Assembly (NCBI GenBank): GCA_021234535.1 | Contig: CM037850.1 | Span: forward strand, 14,484,114-14,548,113 | Length of the DNA stretch: 64,000 nucleotides | Direction: 5' to 3' | Source: Stichopus chloronotus | Taxonomy: Eukaryota; Echinodermata; Holothuroidea; Aspidochirotida; Stichopodidae | Shown: one piece after another, positions 52,901 to 58,762 of the stretch | How the letters are laid out: each line of letters starts with the position of its first letter | Position numbering within the stretch: the first letter of the stretch is position 1 | Program-made: the position numbers and the translations under genes | Notes under the pieces: model-generated | The model's database searches: none | Seen by the model: the letters and a program-made list of their open reading frames with translations, nothing else | What the model was told of the DNA's origin: nothing

Positions 52901-55900
52901 GGTATCTCTTACTTTCATTGGCCAATGACTTCTCTAAAGGCACAGAGATGGCTATGCAATCCATACAAACAAGCCTCTACTGGATAATCTTGAATACATC
53001 TTGATAAAAATCAAAGATGCTTTATAGCCCCTATTCATTGATTCTACACAGTTGAAATTTAGTATCATTGCAACAAGAGGAAATTTATGTGTTCTGAACC
53101 CGAATATCACATTTTCATACCCTGTAAGTTAAAGAAATTGTAGTTGGTATGAAATTGCCCGCCAGATTCCAACCCATTCGAAGCTCGTGAAAAGTCTGTC
53201 AAAGATGGAGTTGATATGTACATGACATCATAGAATGGAGAAGATCACCGCGCACATCGGTCTGGTTTCCATACTTTTGCCAGTTGATGTGTTGTAGTGT
53301 TGGTGCAGTATACGGTACGCATTATAGTCATTGCAAGACTGCTGCTAGCGACAGCGAATGTTTTTCGAAGTTGGAATACAGTAGTCACCACAACACTGTC
53401 TAGTATTTTGTAACAATAGCCATTGTTAACCAATGTTTTCTGTATTGGAATTTTCTATACGTGACTATCTCATTCAACAAAGTAACCTTTTGACACATGC
53501 TATGTGGTACTTGACTTCACACGATGTCATGAACAGTAAGACGGCTTAGTGTTAGTGCGTAACGTTATGTGCACTAACTACTGTACACAAAACTACTTCT
53601 GCCTAAGTCCTGGAAAGAAAGAGGACATCCGAATTACAGTACCAGTCACTGATGGTGAAGAATTAGTTGGACCTGGGGCACAATACTGTACAGTAGGTGA
53701 TGTGAGGGCCTCTGGAATGAACCAAGGTTGATTTGCAATGTCTTGGGACGGTACACCATTTTTGCGCAGACAAGGCACTCAGGTTCTGATTCCTTGTTGA
53801 AATATCGTCGCATATGGTGCTTGTCAAAATATTCCTGGGTGAAGTGAACGCTATAGATGCTGCTTCGTTTAGACTGCCTTCCATCTTTTGCATGAAACTT
53901 CCATTTTCTTTGAATGAAATCAATCCAGGACTTTGAAAGTAAGAAGAATTGTCCTGAAACAGGCTGAAAACATTTTTATATCATATCATGTAAAGGTGGA
54001 TGAAACATCTGCTCCATGCTATGTCACTTCCCCATACATCTGTAATTTTCTTTCCCATTACAACTCTTCTTTTTGTATTCACAAGACTTCAGCATTATTA
54101 CTGAACTTTCAAAAGCAAATTAATGTCAAATCTCCTAGCAAACGTGTAACATGTAACTTAGTGAATTGTAGGTTTGTTTTTGGACCAGCAGATGGTTCAA
54201 TTTGACTGTCATACACACAATAAGCATGCACTCAACATTACCATATAGCTCTCGCATACACGTTCTCCGTTCTGTGACGTCATCAAATCGGGCTGTCAAT
54301 TTCGCACTATTTTTCATTCACAAGGGTACAGTACTGTATTTCCACAGGTCGGTAACAGTTGCATTCTACTTCTAAAACCTATACAGTCTGTAAGTGATGT
54401 GGAAAGTGACATATTCTATTTGTATGCGTTGTGTTCTATACTGCATCTGTAGACGTGAAGTTTACCACCTTTTGTGGTTTTCAATGAATGGGGGCTATAC
54501 TGTAAGAACAGAACTTCCTCTTGCTCTCTACTGCACAGTGCTTGTAAGAGGCAGTATACTGTACAGAACCATGTACTGAACAGTACTGTAAGTATACTTT
54601 ACCTAAATATTATTCTTTGCACTTACACTTACAGTGCATGTTACGGTAAGTTTTACTTCTCATACTCTTATGTCAGTACCATATACTGTATATCTTTTGC
54701 ACAACATCTTATCAAAAGCAGAGACCCATGTACTGTAGATTGATCTTCTCCGAAAGTACACTGACTCTGAACATCTCCTCTGCCAAATGCATACTTGGCA
54801 AATTTGGTAAGTGAGTCAATAGGAGATGACAATGTGATATGCAATTATGGTCAGTCAATCTTGGAAGACTTGTGCTAATGGCATTATAATTTATTGATTA
54901 CCATGTCATGAATATTCATGGATACAAATACATAACAACATTTTGCTTAGAATGGGTGAGGAGGAGATACAGTACCATGTAGAGTTTGTATATGCAGAGA
55001 CATACAGAAAAATAGAAAAGCAGTGCAACTGAGGTCACCAATGATTGCATGAAGAACTACAGCAGCTTTGAAATAATGCATGTTACAGCAGACTCGCATG
55101 TCGAAAGGATAAACACTGCACGAAAATATTTAGTGGAAAAGCACTGTATGAACATAAACAAACCATGCTATAGATACCTTTCATTGAAGATTAAGCCAAG
55201 ATTTAAGATCAGAGAGTCCACAGATACACGGCATGGGAGAGGGATATAGGAGAAGGATATCCCCCCTCCCTCTTCTTCCTCTCCCCCCCAAAAAACGATC
55301 TTTTTTTCACCTCATTATAGGCTAAATTGTGATGCCGCATCTGCACACATGACCCGCAAGTAATAGTCATGGAACGAAGAAAAGTATTGGGGGGTGGGTT
55401 GAGTGCCATTAGTTGGCAAGGAGTGCACAAGAAAACTTCTGGCTTTTCAAACCCCCCAGATGGCCAGAAACAGTAATTCCCAGGGGTTTTATGCAGAATC
55501 AACCAAGCCTTAAAATAGTGACCTCATGCATACAATTTCATAATCAATGAGAGGAAAATCAACCTGTGAAAAATGGTAATACATGTACAGTATCAGATCA
55601 GTTGACATGATACAAGAATAATATGCATCCTCTTTCATTTGTTCTTGGAACAATTGGTATAACTGAAGCAGCTGAACATACAGTACCTTCAGTCCCGTCA
55701 ATTTTTCATTGGGGATAAGCCTCCAAGCCACCTAGACCCACCACATTCCACCAATCCATCACCACTGATTCAGCCTAGCCTGCTGTTTAAACTTGAATGT
55801 GACCATGCTTTAAATGAAACTAATACACTTGACTGAACAGTTGAGTACTTAAAATAAGGGAGGGAAGTGGGATGGGCAAATTCATGATTCAGATTGATTT

Positions 55901-58668
55901 CAAGTACACTGGGTTACTGTAGGTCAGAATTGGAGTCATGTGTGCTGGTGTCTTGTAGCACTGCTAGATATATTATTTTCAAATATTTACTGTTTGTGTA
56001 AAGTTTTAAAACATAAAACAGAACATCCTGTTGATTGGCAATGAATGAAATTTAATGAAACAGTTATTTCCGTAACAATAACAGGATATTTTTGCCTGCA
56101 CTGTCTTCTGATATGGACAAAATGATTACATTGCCCGTTGCTATTTTTCCAGCCCTAGTCATCCATACTAGTTTACAGTATATATCTTCTGTCCTAAGAG
56201 TATTACTTTAATTTACAGTACTTAATTCACTTTTTTTTATTTTTTTCATGTCCAATAAGAGGCTGTCCAAATGACAGCCTGCTGAGTGGCTGACTTAAGC
56301 CTTACTGTGCATGTTTACAACTATTGTACTTTAAGATATTGCTACAGGTGTATGATTCCTCTGACGTACGGTAATCTTGCCTAAATATCAGAATTGTGTG
56401 GAATGAAAGCTTCTGTAGTATATTTTGAACACCTTTGAAAGTTTGATAGCCTACCGGAATGAGCTTTCCTTCTTTGTCGAATTCTGCTGAGATGATCAAA
56501 AACAATCGCTTATGCAATAAAATTGTAAAGAGGACTAAGGACTGCAATACATCGAGATCTTGAAGGGTCTCCATACAACTACTGGATTAATATTCTTATG
56601 GGCAGAGAACTCCAAAGCACAAATAATTCAGGCCGATTGATAGGCCTATGCCCTAAGCGGTAAAAAAAATAAACAGGAAAGGACTTGACATGAATTATCC
56701 CAAACCAGCCATAAAGTGATCTTACAGCAATGTTGACAGTAACGTTTAGGCCATGTGCAATCCTTCTTCTTTGTTGAACTAACTTAGGCGTAGTTCCGAA
56801 ATTTTGCATAGCCTGCTGAGAACTCTCACACTCACAGGAAAATTAGGGTCTGCACACAACAAGTCCTCCACTTACTGTACTGCTGCTGTTAGGACTGAGA
56901 GTAAGACATCAAACATGTCCAAGCTTTCCTCTAAATGTATATTCAATAAATCTGTCACTAGTGTCTTTATCCAAAATCAGTAAATTCCACAAAGAAAGTA
57001 AACGCTCTGTAACAAAGTAACTGAGTACTCCGAGTAACTGTAGGTCATACGTGCACTGCACAGTGAATACACGTACAACAAACCACAGCATGCGCACATT
57101 AGTACACCACATAGCAAACTAACTACAGCATTGTGTCTATGTCAGCTGTTATTGTTTATTCATTTAGTTTACTGTAGGTGTTACTTTCTGTTTCGTGCAC
57201 GTATATTGTTTACATGTAAATTTGTTTACCTTTTCCAGGGTTTCTTTTGAATAGAAATGCTGTTATTTAAGAACCAAATTCCTTTCTTTACGTGTTTTTT
57301 TATCAAAATATCGTTTGTATGTATGAACAAGGTCAATCAACTTTGGACCTGTGTATTAACTGCAGTATAATGCACTCTCAGGGGTTAATACTATCGCTGG
57401 ATGCACAAGGGCGCAACCCAAGTGCATCGCTTGCATTAACCCCAATCGTGCATTATCCTGCAGTTAATACACGGTCCAGGGTTGATTAACCTTCAAATAT
57501 ACTCTATGGGGCCTGGCACCTGCACGTCTGTTTAAACATCGCTGCCCACTGCTTCCACCAAAATTAAACTTTTGAGTTCACTTTACTCTCCTCATCAAAA
57601 GTTGTAACCATAACCCTGATTGAAGACCTTCCTCGCCCACCCAGTGCAGCCCACCCCTCCTCCCAATTCTCATCTTGAAAGATTAATTTGTGATACTGTA
57701 TTTAAACGATTTAAGATGTTGCATTAAGCCTAAAAGAGACACCTGTGCACATACTGTACTGTATGGCTGAAAGCTCTTTGTTGTGTGATGTATCTTTAAA
57801 TAATCCAATTAGTTTCATTACCATAACAAGTCACTTAACTGGTCAGAATGTTACATAAATTGAGTTCTACACTATTGCTGCTACAGTAAACCTTTCCTTA
57901 AAGTTCATATTGTGCATTTTTAATTCTTTGAGATATCTATGCTTCAAGAATTCATACCAACATTTTCTGAAAATTGACAAAAAGATTTGTAGTAAAAAAT
58001 CCCTACCGGACTTTGACAAAAATCCTGCCAGGACCAGAACCGATTATTATTTTACAATCCAGTCAGATACAGTAGTCCGGCCAGATAGTAGATCCGCTGC
58101 ATCCCTAGAATTTATCATGACTTTGTGACAGCTCTCAAAAAAGCAAAGCAGAAAGCTGAATTTTCTGAAAGTTTCAATTTCACCATTTCAAATAGGAACA
58201 TATCTATACAATAAGCTTACTGTTTATAGATCTGCTACATGATATTTCACAATCATTCACAGTCTGAATCTGCAGTGACAAAACAAAATACTGCATCAAT
58301 GTCAGAAATCAAAATAAATCTGGAATAAAAAACACAGTATTTCAGTATAATATTCTTATCAGCTCAAGAAAATAAAATCAGTTTTAACTTACTTTATTTT
58401 GCAACAATCTCCTCTTCACCAGCTTAGAGCAAACAACATTTTTGGACCTGAGTATATGAGATGAATTGTACTCAACAAACGAACGGCTATCGATGATCAA
58501 CGTCTTCTCCAAATTACCACTTTGAAGCAACTCAGCAAGACTTTCTGAACCAATCAGCTGTGCTCCCAACCTAGTAACAATCGGGAGGGCATCTTCTACT
58601 TCTTTTGAAATCTCTCTGTGCTCTGACTCTCTCATCTCCCGAGAGGGAATATTCAACACGAGCTGCAT
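8108..58668 (-). CDS. DUSP16: Dual-specificity MAP kinase phosphatase, DUSP8/DUSP16 class (five coding exons)
   Basis: The spliced CDS is exons 58668-58393, 24840-24663, 15062-14730, 11754-11631 and 9938-8108. Lengths 276+178+333+124+1831 give 2742 nt, exactly 913 codons plus TGA. Every junction has GT/AG signals in matching phase. Domain order is a ~33-residue N-terminal extension, a rhodanese/CH2 domain (about 34-160) with docking basic residues K85-R86-R87, and a dual-specificity phosphatase domain (about 188-325). The likely general acid is D245, and the P-loop H275-C276-L-A-G-I-S-R282-S283 contains the nucleophile C276. A ~580-residue Ser/Pro-rich tail ends in MIEVS. By family knowledge it dephosphorylates Thr and Tyr of JNK/p38 kinases. 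The docking motif, rhodanese domain and conserved C-terminus favour DUSP8/16 over other MKPs. The single invertebrate gene may be the pre-duplication orthologue of both, so the symbol is approximate. At 913 residues it is longer than the roughly 625-665 of the vertebrate proteins, mostly because of the tail. Confidence 0.93.
10200..10870. repeat. Degenerate simple-sequence tract (ttaactagctttatct-like)
   Basis: The tract is a long run of diverged copies of short phrases such as 'ctagctttatct', 'cattaacttgc' and 'ttaactac'. Copies are irregularly spaced and all share one strand bias. It looks like an old, decayed short-period tandem repeat inside intron 4 of the phosphatase gene. Confidence 0.6.
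11631..11754 (-). CDS. DUSP16: DUSP8/16 coding exon 4 (catalytic P-loop)
   Basis: The 124-nt exon lies between CTTTTTTTTACAG and GTTAGT and has no ATG-initiated frame of its own. It encodes residues 263-303 plus two bases of codon 304. The peptide contains [19 protein letters not shown], the HCxxGxSRS signature of dual-specificity phosphatases, with catalytic C276 and phosphate-binding R282. [14 protein letters not shown] then joins to FVKSKRP in the next exon, as in DUSP8/16. Phase and family alignment make this exon essentially certain. Confidence 0.95.
12640..13385 (+). repeat. Tandem array of ~142-bp monomers with nuclear-receptor-like motifs
   Basis: Five related monomers are anchored by variants of 'gagatatcgtgtttacaagg', near 12755, 12895, 13035, 13180 and 13320. 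Each is followed by 'tttgacccc', a 'tgaccttt' block and 'caatgtggtacacctac'. One unit has a perfect TGACCTTTGACCT at 13093-13105 and another TGACCTTGACCT near 13236. The array lies in intron 3. It is the same family as the block at 49776-50873. Confidence 0.8.
13609..13951. mobile_element. MITE-like element with ~19-bp inverted ends
   Basis: The left end 'aagggaaatagggcgttt' is repeated inverted at the right as 'aaacgccctatttccctt' (13934-13951). 'ttaga/tctaaa' continues the pairing after a 5-6 base slip. The interior (about 340 bp) has no transposase-like frame. Target duplication is not clear. It lies in intron 3. Confidence 0.75.
14730..15062 (-). CDS. DUSP16: DUSP8/16 coding exon 3 (linker and start of phosphatase domain)
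   Basis: A TTTTTTCTTTGCAG acceptor opens the exon at 15062, in phase 1. It encodes residues 152-262 and ends before GTAAAT at 14729-14724. It begins [11 protein letters not shown], the end of the rhodanese fold. It then carries a Cys/Pro linker and the phosphatase start [19 protein letters not shown], followed by [22 protein letters not shown] contains D245, the expected general acid of the DSP mechanism. Family conservation is strong along the whole exon. Confidence 0.95.
15903..16746. mobile_element. Short inverted-repeat element, copy 1
   Basis: It is bounded by a perfect 14-bp inverted pair, 'tttggttccttgtg' and 'cacaaggaaccaaa'. The ~844-bp interior is shared with the copies at 28286 and 32329 ('gtgggctccattatgtc', 'gctgatcagccaaagg', 'tttatggcccatatggcc'). 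Near the right end it carries a 'ataacctttgacccc' unit, a short CA run and 'acctgacggcata'. No transposase frame is visible, so it is presumably non-autonomous. Confidence 0.75.
17996..18061. repeat. (AT)n microsatellite
   Basis: A ~56-bp pure AT run (from about 18005) is preceded by 'atacttgt/atacttat' variants from 17950. The Tyr-Ile repeat frames across it on both strands are artefacts. Confidence 0.95.
21060..21305 (-). CDS. Candidate in-frame cassette exon in DUSP8/16 intron 2 (82 codons, unknown domain)
   Basis: The segment is open, 246 nt long, and flanked by TTTGTTTCTTGTAG (acceptor) and GTTAGT (donor). It enters with two bases of a split codon and leaves with one, so it is a symmetric phase 1-1 exon. 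That is exactly the phase of the junction between the 24663 and 15062 exons. Included, it would make a 995-residue protein with 82 residues inserted just before GGFEAF. The peptide has [20 protein letters not shown] (a CxxCH cluster) and a basic run [10 protein letters not shown] recognise no domain, and the vertebrate DUSP8/16 proteins I know have nothing here. Alternatives are an exonised transposon fragment, a piece of another minus-strand gene, or a chance open frame. Confidence 0.5.
24663..24840 (-). CDS. DUSP16: DUSP8/16 coding exon 2 (second half of rhodanese domain)
   Basis: The acceptor is CCCTTTTCTTCACAG just above 24840. The exon encodes residues 93-151 plus one base of codon 152 and ends before a GTAAGT donor at 24662-24657. 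The peptide [19 protein letters not shown] aligns with the conserved VVVYDQSSQDVASLSSD segment of vertebrate DUSP16. The end VFVLEG continues naturally into GGFEAF of the 15062 exon, as in the family. The first codon happens to be ATG, but it is internal. The preceding intron is about 33.5 kb. Confidence 0.92.
25507..25529 (+). promoter_or_regulatory. Composite AGGTCA half-sites (DR1 plus DR4)
   Basis: Three perfect AGGTCA half-sites lie in tandem: 25507-25512, 25514-25519 (1-bp spacer, DR1) and 25524-25529 (4-bp spacer, DR4). These spacings match known binding preferences of RXR/HNF4/COUP-type (DR1) and thyroid/LXR-type (DR4) nuclear receptors. The site lies in intron 1, about 670 bp upstream of exon 2. 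Function is not shown by sequence, and similar motifs sit in local repeats. Confidence 0.35.
25620..26045 (+). repeat. Fragment of the TGACCTTTGACC dispersed repeat with (CA)n and (CATA)n
   Basis: The order is the same as in the inverted-repeat family: 'gacctttgaccctttcat', 'cctttgacctccacc', 'aatagggcacatctactc', then ACAC and ACAT microsatellites (about 25922-25985), then 'actgcatagattcc' and 'gcaaagaacc'. The left part of the family is missing. Confidence 0.6.
28286..29517. mobile_element. Short inverted-repeat element, copy 2
   Basis: The ends 'tggttccttgca' and 'tgcaagaaacca' pair with one mismatch. The interior parallels the 15903 copy, but with about 390 bp more, mostly unrelated sequence at about 28960-29290. 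The right part has a perfect TGACCTTTGACCT (29326-29338), an ACACA run and the shared 'cctgacggcata' end block. Confidence 0.75.
29826..29978 (+). repeat. ~24-bp tandem repeat
   Basis: Six or so units of 'catttataggatataggcct' plus 'a(c)' occur, with drift and one interruption ('acagtatagcatagat'). The minus-strand reading of repeated 'ISYKCRP' is a shadow of the repeat. Confidence 0.8.
30060..36630. other. Intronic sequence, no gene recognised
   Basis: Apart from the inverted-repeat copy at 32329 and a fragment of the ~145-bp repeat family near 34785-34960, I see only AT-rich sequence. There are short simple runs and frames no longer than about 95 codons, none with recognisable motifs. Confidence 0.5.
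32329..32985. mobile_element. Short inverted-repeat element, copy 3 (right end missing)
   Basis: It starts 'cggttccttgcatgaag' and follows the other two copies closely ('gtgggccccattatgtcc', 'gctgatcagccaaagg', 'acggcctaatctgaagttgg'). It breaks off after 'cagatgaccttg'. The terminal CA run and the right inverted repeat are absent, so this copy is truncated. Confidence 0.7.
36645..36770 (-). repeat. Dispersed ~125-bp repeat ending in a splice-donor-like GAGACAG|GTRAG, copy 1
   Basis: Read on the minus strand it contains 'gggaaggagggactagtcc', 'gccaagagcggtgttaaagg', 'ttaccagcactcttgg', 'gatgggagtgcagttg' and 'gagacaggtgagg'. Clear relatives lie at 43855-43985 and 44720-44845 (minus) and 51285-51400 (plus). 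All end in a donor-like GAG(A/C)xG-GT(A/G)AG. It could be an exon-like piece of a transposon or of a gene family. I do not recognise it. Confidence 0.6.
37400..40110 (-). mobile_element. Degenerate retroelement-like block (interrupted by hAT)
   Basis: This stretch is much more GC-rich than its surroundings. Its longest minus-strand frame (39730-39377) reads as a Pro/Ser/Glu/Arg-rich protein resembling gag-type sequence (for example [13 protein letters not shown]). Stops and frame changes are frequent elsewhere. A complete hAT-like insertion (37960-39319) splits it. Composition and the SRSRSFSGS phrase recall the gag-like part of the DIRS-type element at 45.8-48.8 kb. I infer a related retroelement, but no enzymatic domain is visible here. 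Confidence 0.45.
37960..39319. mobile_element. hAT-like transposon with perfect 8-bp target duplication
   Basis: The element is 1360 bp with 19-bp perfect inverted ends 'cagggttggaaaaccttgc' / 'gcaaggttttccaaccctg'. The direct 8-bp duplication 'gcatctgg' lies at 37952-37959 and 39320-39327. An 8-bp duplication with CAGGG ends is the hAT signature. Interior frames (up to about 88 codons on minus) show no recognisable transposase, so it is likely non-autonomous. A diverged second copy in inverse orientation lies at 48825. Confidence 0.88.
40581..40859 (+). CDS. Hypothetical 92-residue open frame
   Basis: The frame runs from ATG at 40581 to TGA at 40857-40859. The peptide is soluble-looking and mixed in composition ([20 protein letters not shown], then [12 protein letters not shown]). 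It is less repetitive than most frames nearby. I recognise no family. It sits between retroelement remnants inside intron 1, so it may be a transposon fossil or chance. Confidence 0.15.
   Translation: MENYTEKVKDTSGNGEKLVEKIVREPKASQGRPDVVTIERYPKIEYTLLAHRMADPVANHIARIISGTYSMNKLEFSVHDMLTTYYFKRQKC
41695..42235. other. tRNA-like head with A-rich tandem tail, possible SINE or TE remnant
   Basis: 'gggccgagcggtggcat' near 41703 resembles the A box of Leu/Ser tRNAs ('ggccgagcggt'). A 'gaggtcaggattcagggg' block about 40 bp later is a weak B box. Further on, a ~40-bp unit (A-run followed by 'acataccctaa') is duplicated (42125-42182). No cloverleaf can be drawn convincingly. Confidence 0.25.
43855..43985 (-). 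repeat. Dispersed splice-donor repeat, copy 2
   Basis: Minus-strand reading shows 'gggaaggaggtgcttatggg', 'gatggtgccagtagcaatg', 'gtagatgggagtgcatttt' and 'gaggagacaggtaaggg', parallel to the 36645 copy. The donor-like end matches consensus GTAAG. Confidence 0.6.
44720..44845 (-). repeat. Dispersed splice-donor repeat, copy 3
   Basis: Minus-strand reading shows 'gggaaggaggcactggtcc', 'gtttaccagagctgttt', 'ggtgggatgtgcattgg' and 'tggagacaggtaagtttt'. It is the most diverged copy in the middle, but both conserved ends are present. It lies within an 80-codon minus-strand frame (44845-44603) of unknown meaning. Confidence 0.6.
45840..46318 (-). pseudogene. Tyrosine recombinase fragment interrupted by a (CACT)n microsatellite
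   Basis: The 46318-45977 frame reads [20 protein letters not shown], then IHKGFLDA, then a Leu-Thr-His-Ser repeat. Conserved sequence resumes as [20 protein letters not shown] stop follows, then [10 protein letters not shown] and [10 protein letters not shown], all recognisable as DIRS recombinase. The catalytic Arg/His/Arg/Tyr set is not visible. Confidence 0.7.
46088..46205 (+). repeat. (TGAG)n microsatellite, about 29 copies
   Basis: This is a pure 118-bp run of the tetranucleotide gtga/tgag. It interrupts the recombinase remnant exactly between HKGFLDA and DGSTVGSN. Long minus-strand LTHS frames come from it. Confidence 0.97.
47150..47585 (-). pseudogene. DIRS-type reverse transcriptase fragment, frameshifted
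   Basis: The 133-codon frame (47585-47184) carries [19 protein letters not shown] and [17 protein letters not shown]. The segment between them (the SxDLKDAYxHIPI region of active copies) appears in another frame as [18 protein letters not shown]. At least two frame changes are therefore present. The polymerase YxDD motif is not found in the open part. Confidence 0.75.
48825..51235. mobile_element. Second hAT-like copy, split by a repeat block, distal end missing
   Basis: It starts with the same end 'cagggttggaaaaccttgc' at 48825 and follows the 37960 element in reverse order to 49775. It resumes after a foreign block at about 50874-50885 and can be followed to 'ttcatacgatatgtag' near 51230. 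A ~245-bp indel relative to the other copy lies at about 49418-49660. The other terminal repeat is not found, so the far end is lost. Confidence 0.8.
49776..50873 (+). mobile_element. Inserted block of ~145-bp monomers with 10-bp inverted ends
   Basis: It is bounded by 'gattccttgc' (49798) and 'gcaaggaatc' (about 50860), a perfect inverted pair. It contains six monomers anchored by 'atcgtgtttacaaggttttt' variants (near 50035, 50175, 50325, 50470, 50630 and 50770). Each has 'tttgacctctggtgacctc' and a 'aaatgacctttgacctcc' type block. A perfect TGACCTTTGACCT is at 50674-50686. It ends in a short CA-rich tract. The flanks are contiguous in the other hAT copy, so it is a later insertion. Confidence 0.8.
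51285..51400 (+). repeat. Dispersed splice-donor repeat, copy 4
   Basis: On the plus strand it reads 'gcgctagcagcggtgttaaa', 'ggttgccagcactctag', 'tagatgggaatgcatttg' and 'gagatgaggtaagtgagg', matching the minus-strand copies at 36.7, 43.9 and 44.8 kb. Related tails 'gagacaggtaa(g/a)tgaggag' also occur near 37312 and 59345. Confidence 0.6.
51400..57325. other. Intronic sequence, no gene recognised
   Basis: It is AT-rich with many short open frames lacking recognisable motifs. It is dense in TACTGTA/TACAGTA words (for example 53685-53697, 54530-54600 and 54680-54740). A G/C-homopolymer-containing stretch at about 55250-55500 may be a transposon remnant. Confidence 0.45.
57331..57491. repeat. 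Long near-palindrome (hairpin), ~59-bp arms
   Basis: The left arm begins 'ggtcaatcaactttggacc' and includes 'tgtattaactgcagtataat'. The right arm is its inverted copy ('attatcctgcagttaatac', then 'ggtccagggttgattaacc'), with only a handful of mismatches. The ~40-bp centre itself contains the inverted pair 'gatgcac' / 'gtgcatc'. It could be a fold-back MITE or a hairpin RNA source. Confidence 0.85.
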
Positions 58669-58762
58669 GGTTGACTAACTGACTGTTCCAAAGATGAGAG
58701 AGTGGATAACCCTTTTCAGCAGCATCTACTTTGATCCCTAATGTGAAGTATCATTGTCAAAT
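58393..58762 (-). CDS. DUSP16: DUSP8/16 coding exon 1 (CDS 58393-58668) with 5' UTR
   Basis: The ATG is at 58668-58666. In the same frame a TAG lies 9 nt upstream, so translation cannot start earlier in this exon. Residues 1-92 include the rhodanese start, with [16 protein letters not shown] matching the family core, and the kinase-interaction motif LVKRRL. The exon ends at AAA before a GTAAGT donor (58392-58387), in phase 0. Upstream, TTTTTTGACCTGCAG gives a good acceptor with the exon starting at 58762. About 94 nt of 5' UTR therefore lie in this exon and at least one noncoding exon lies further upstream. The N-terminus before the rhodanese core is about 30 residues longer than in vertebrate DUSP16. 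M12 is a possible alternative start. Confidence 0.9.
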
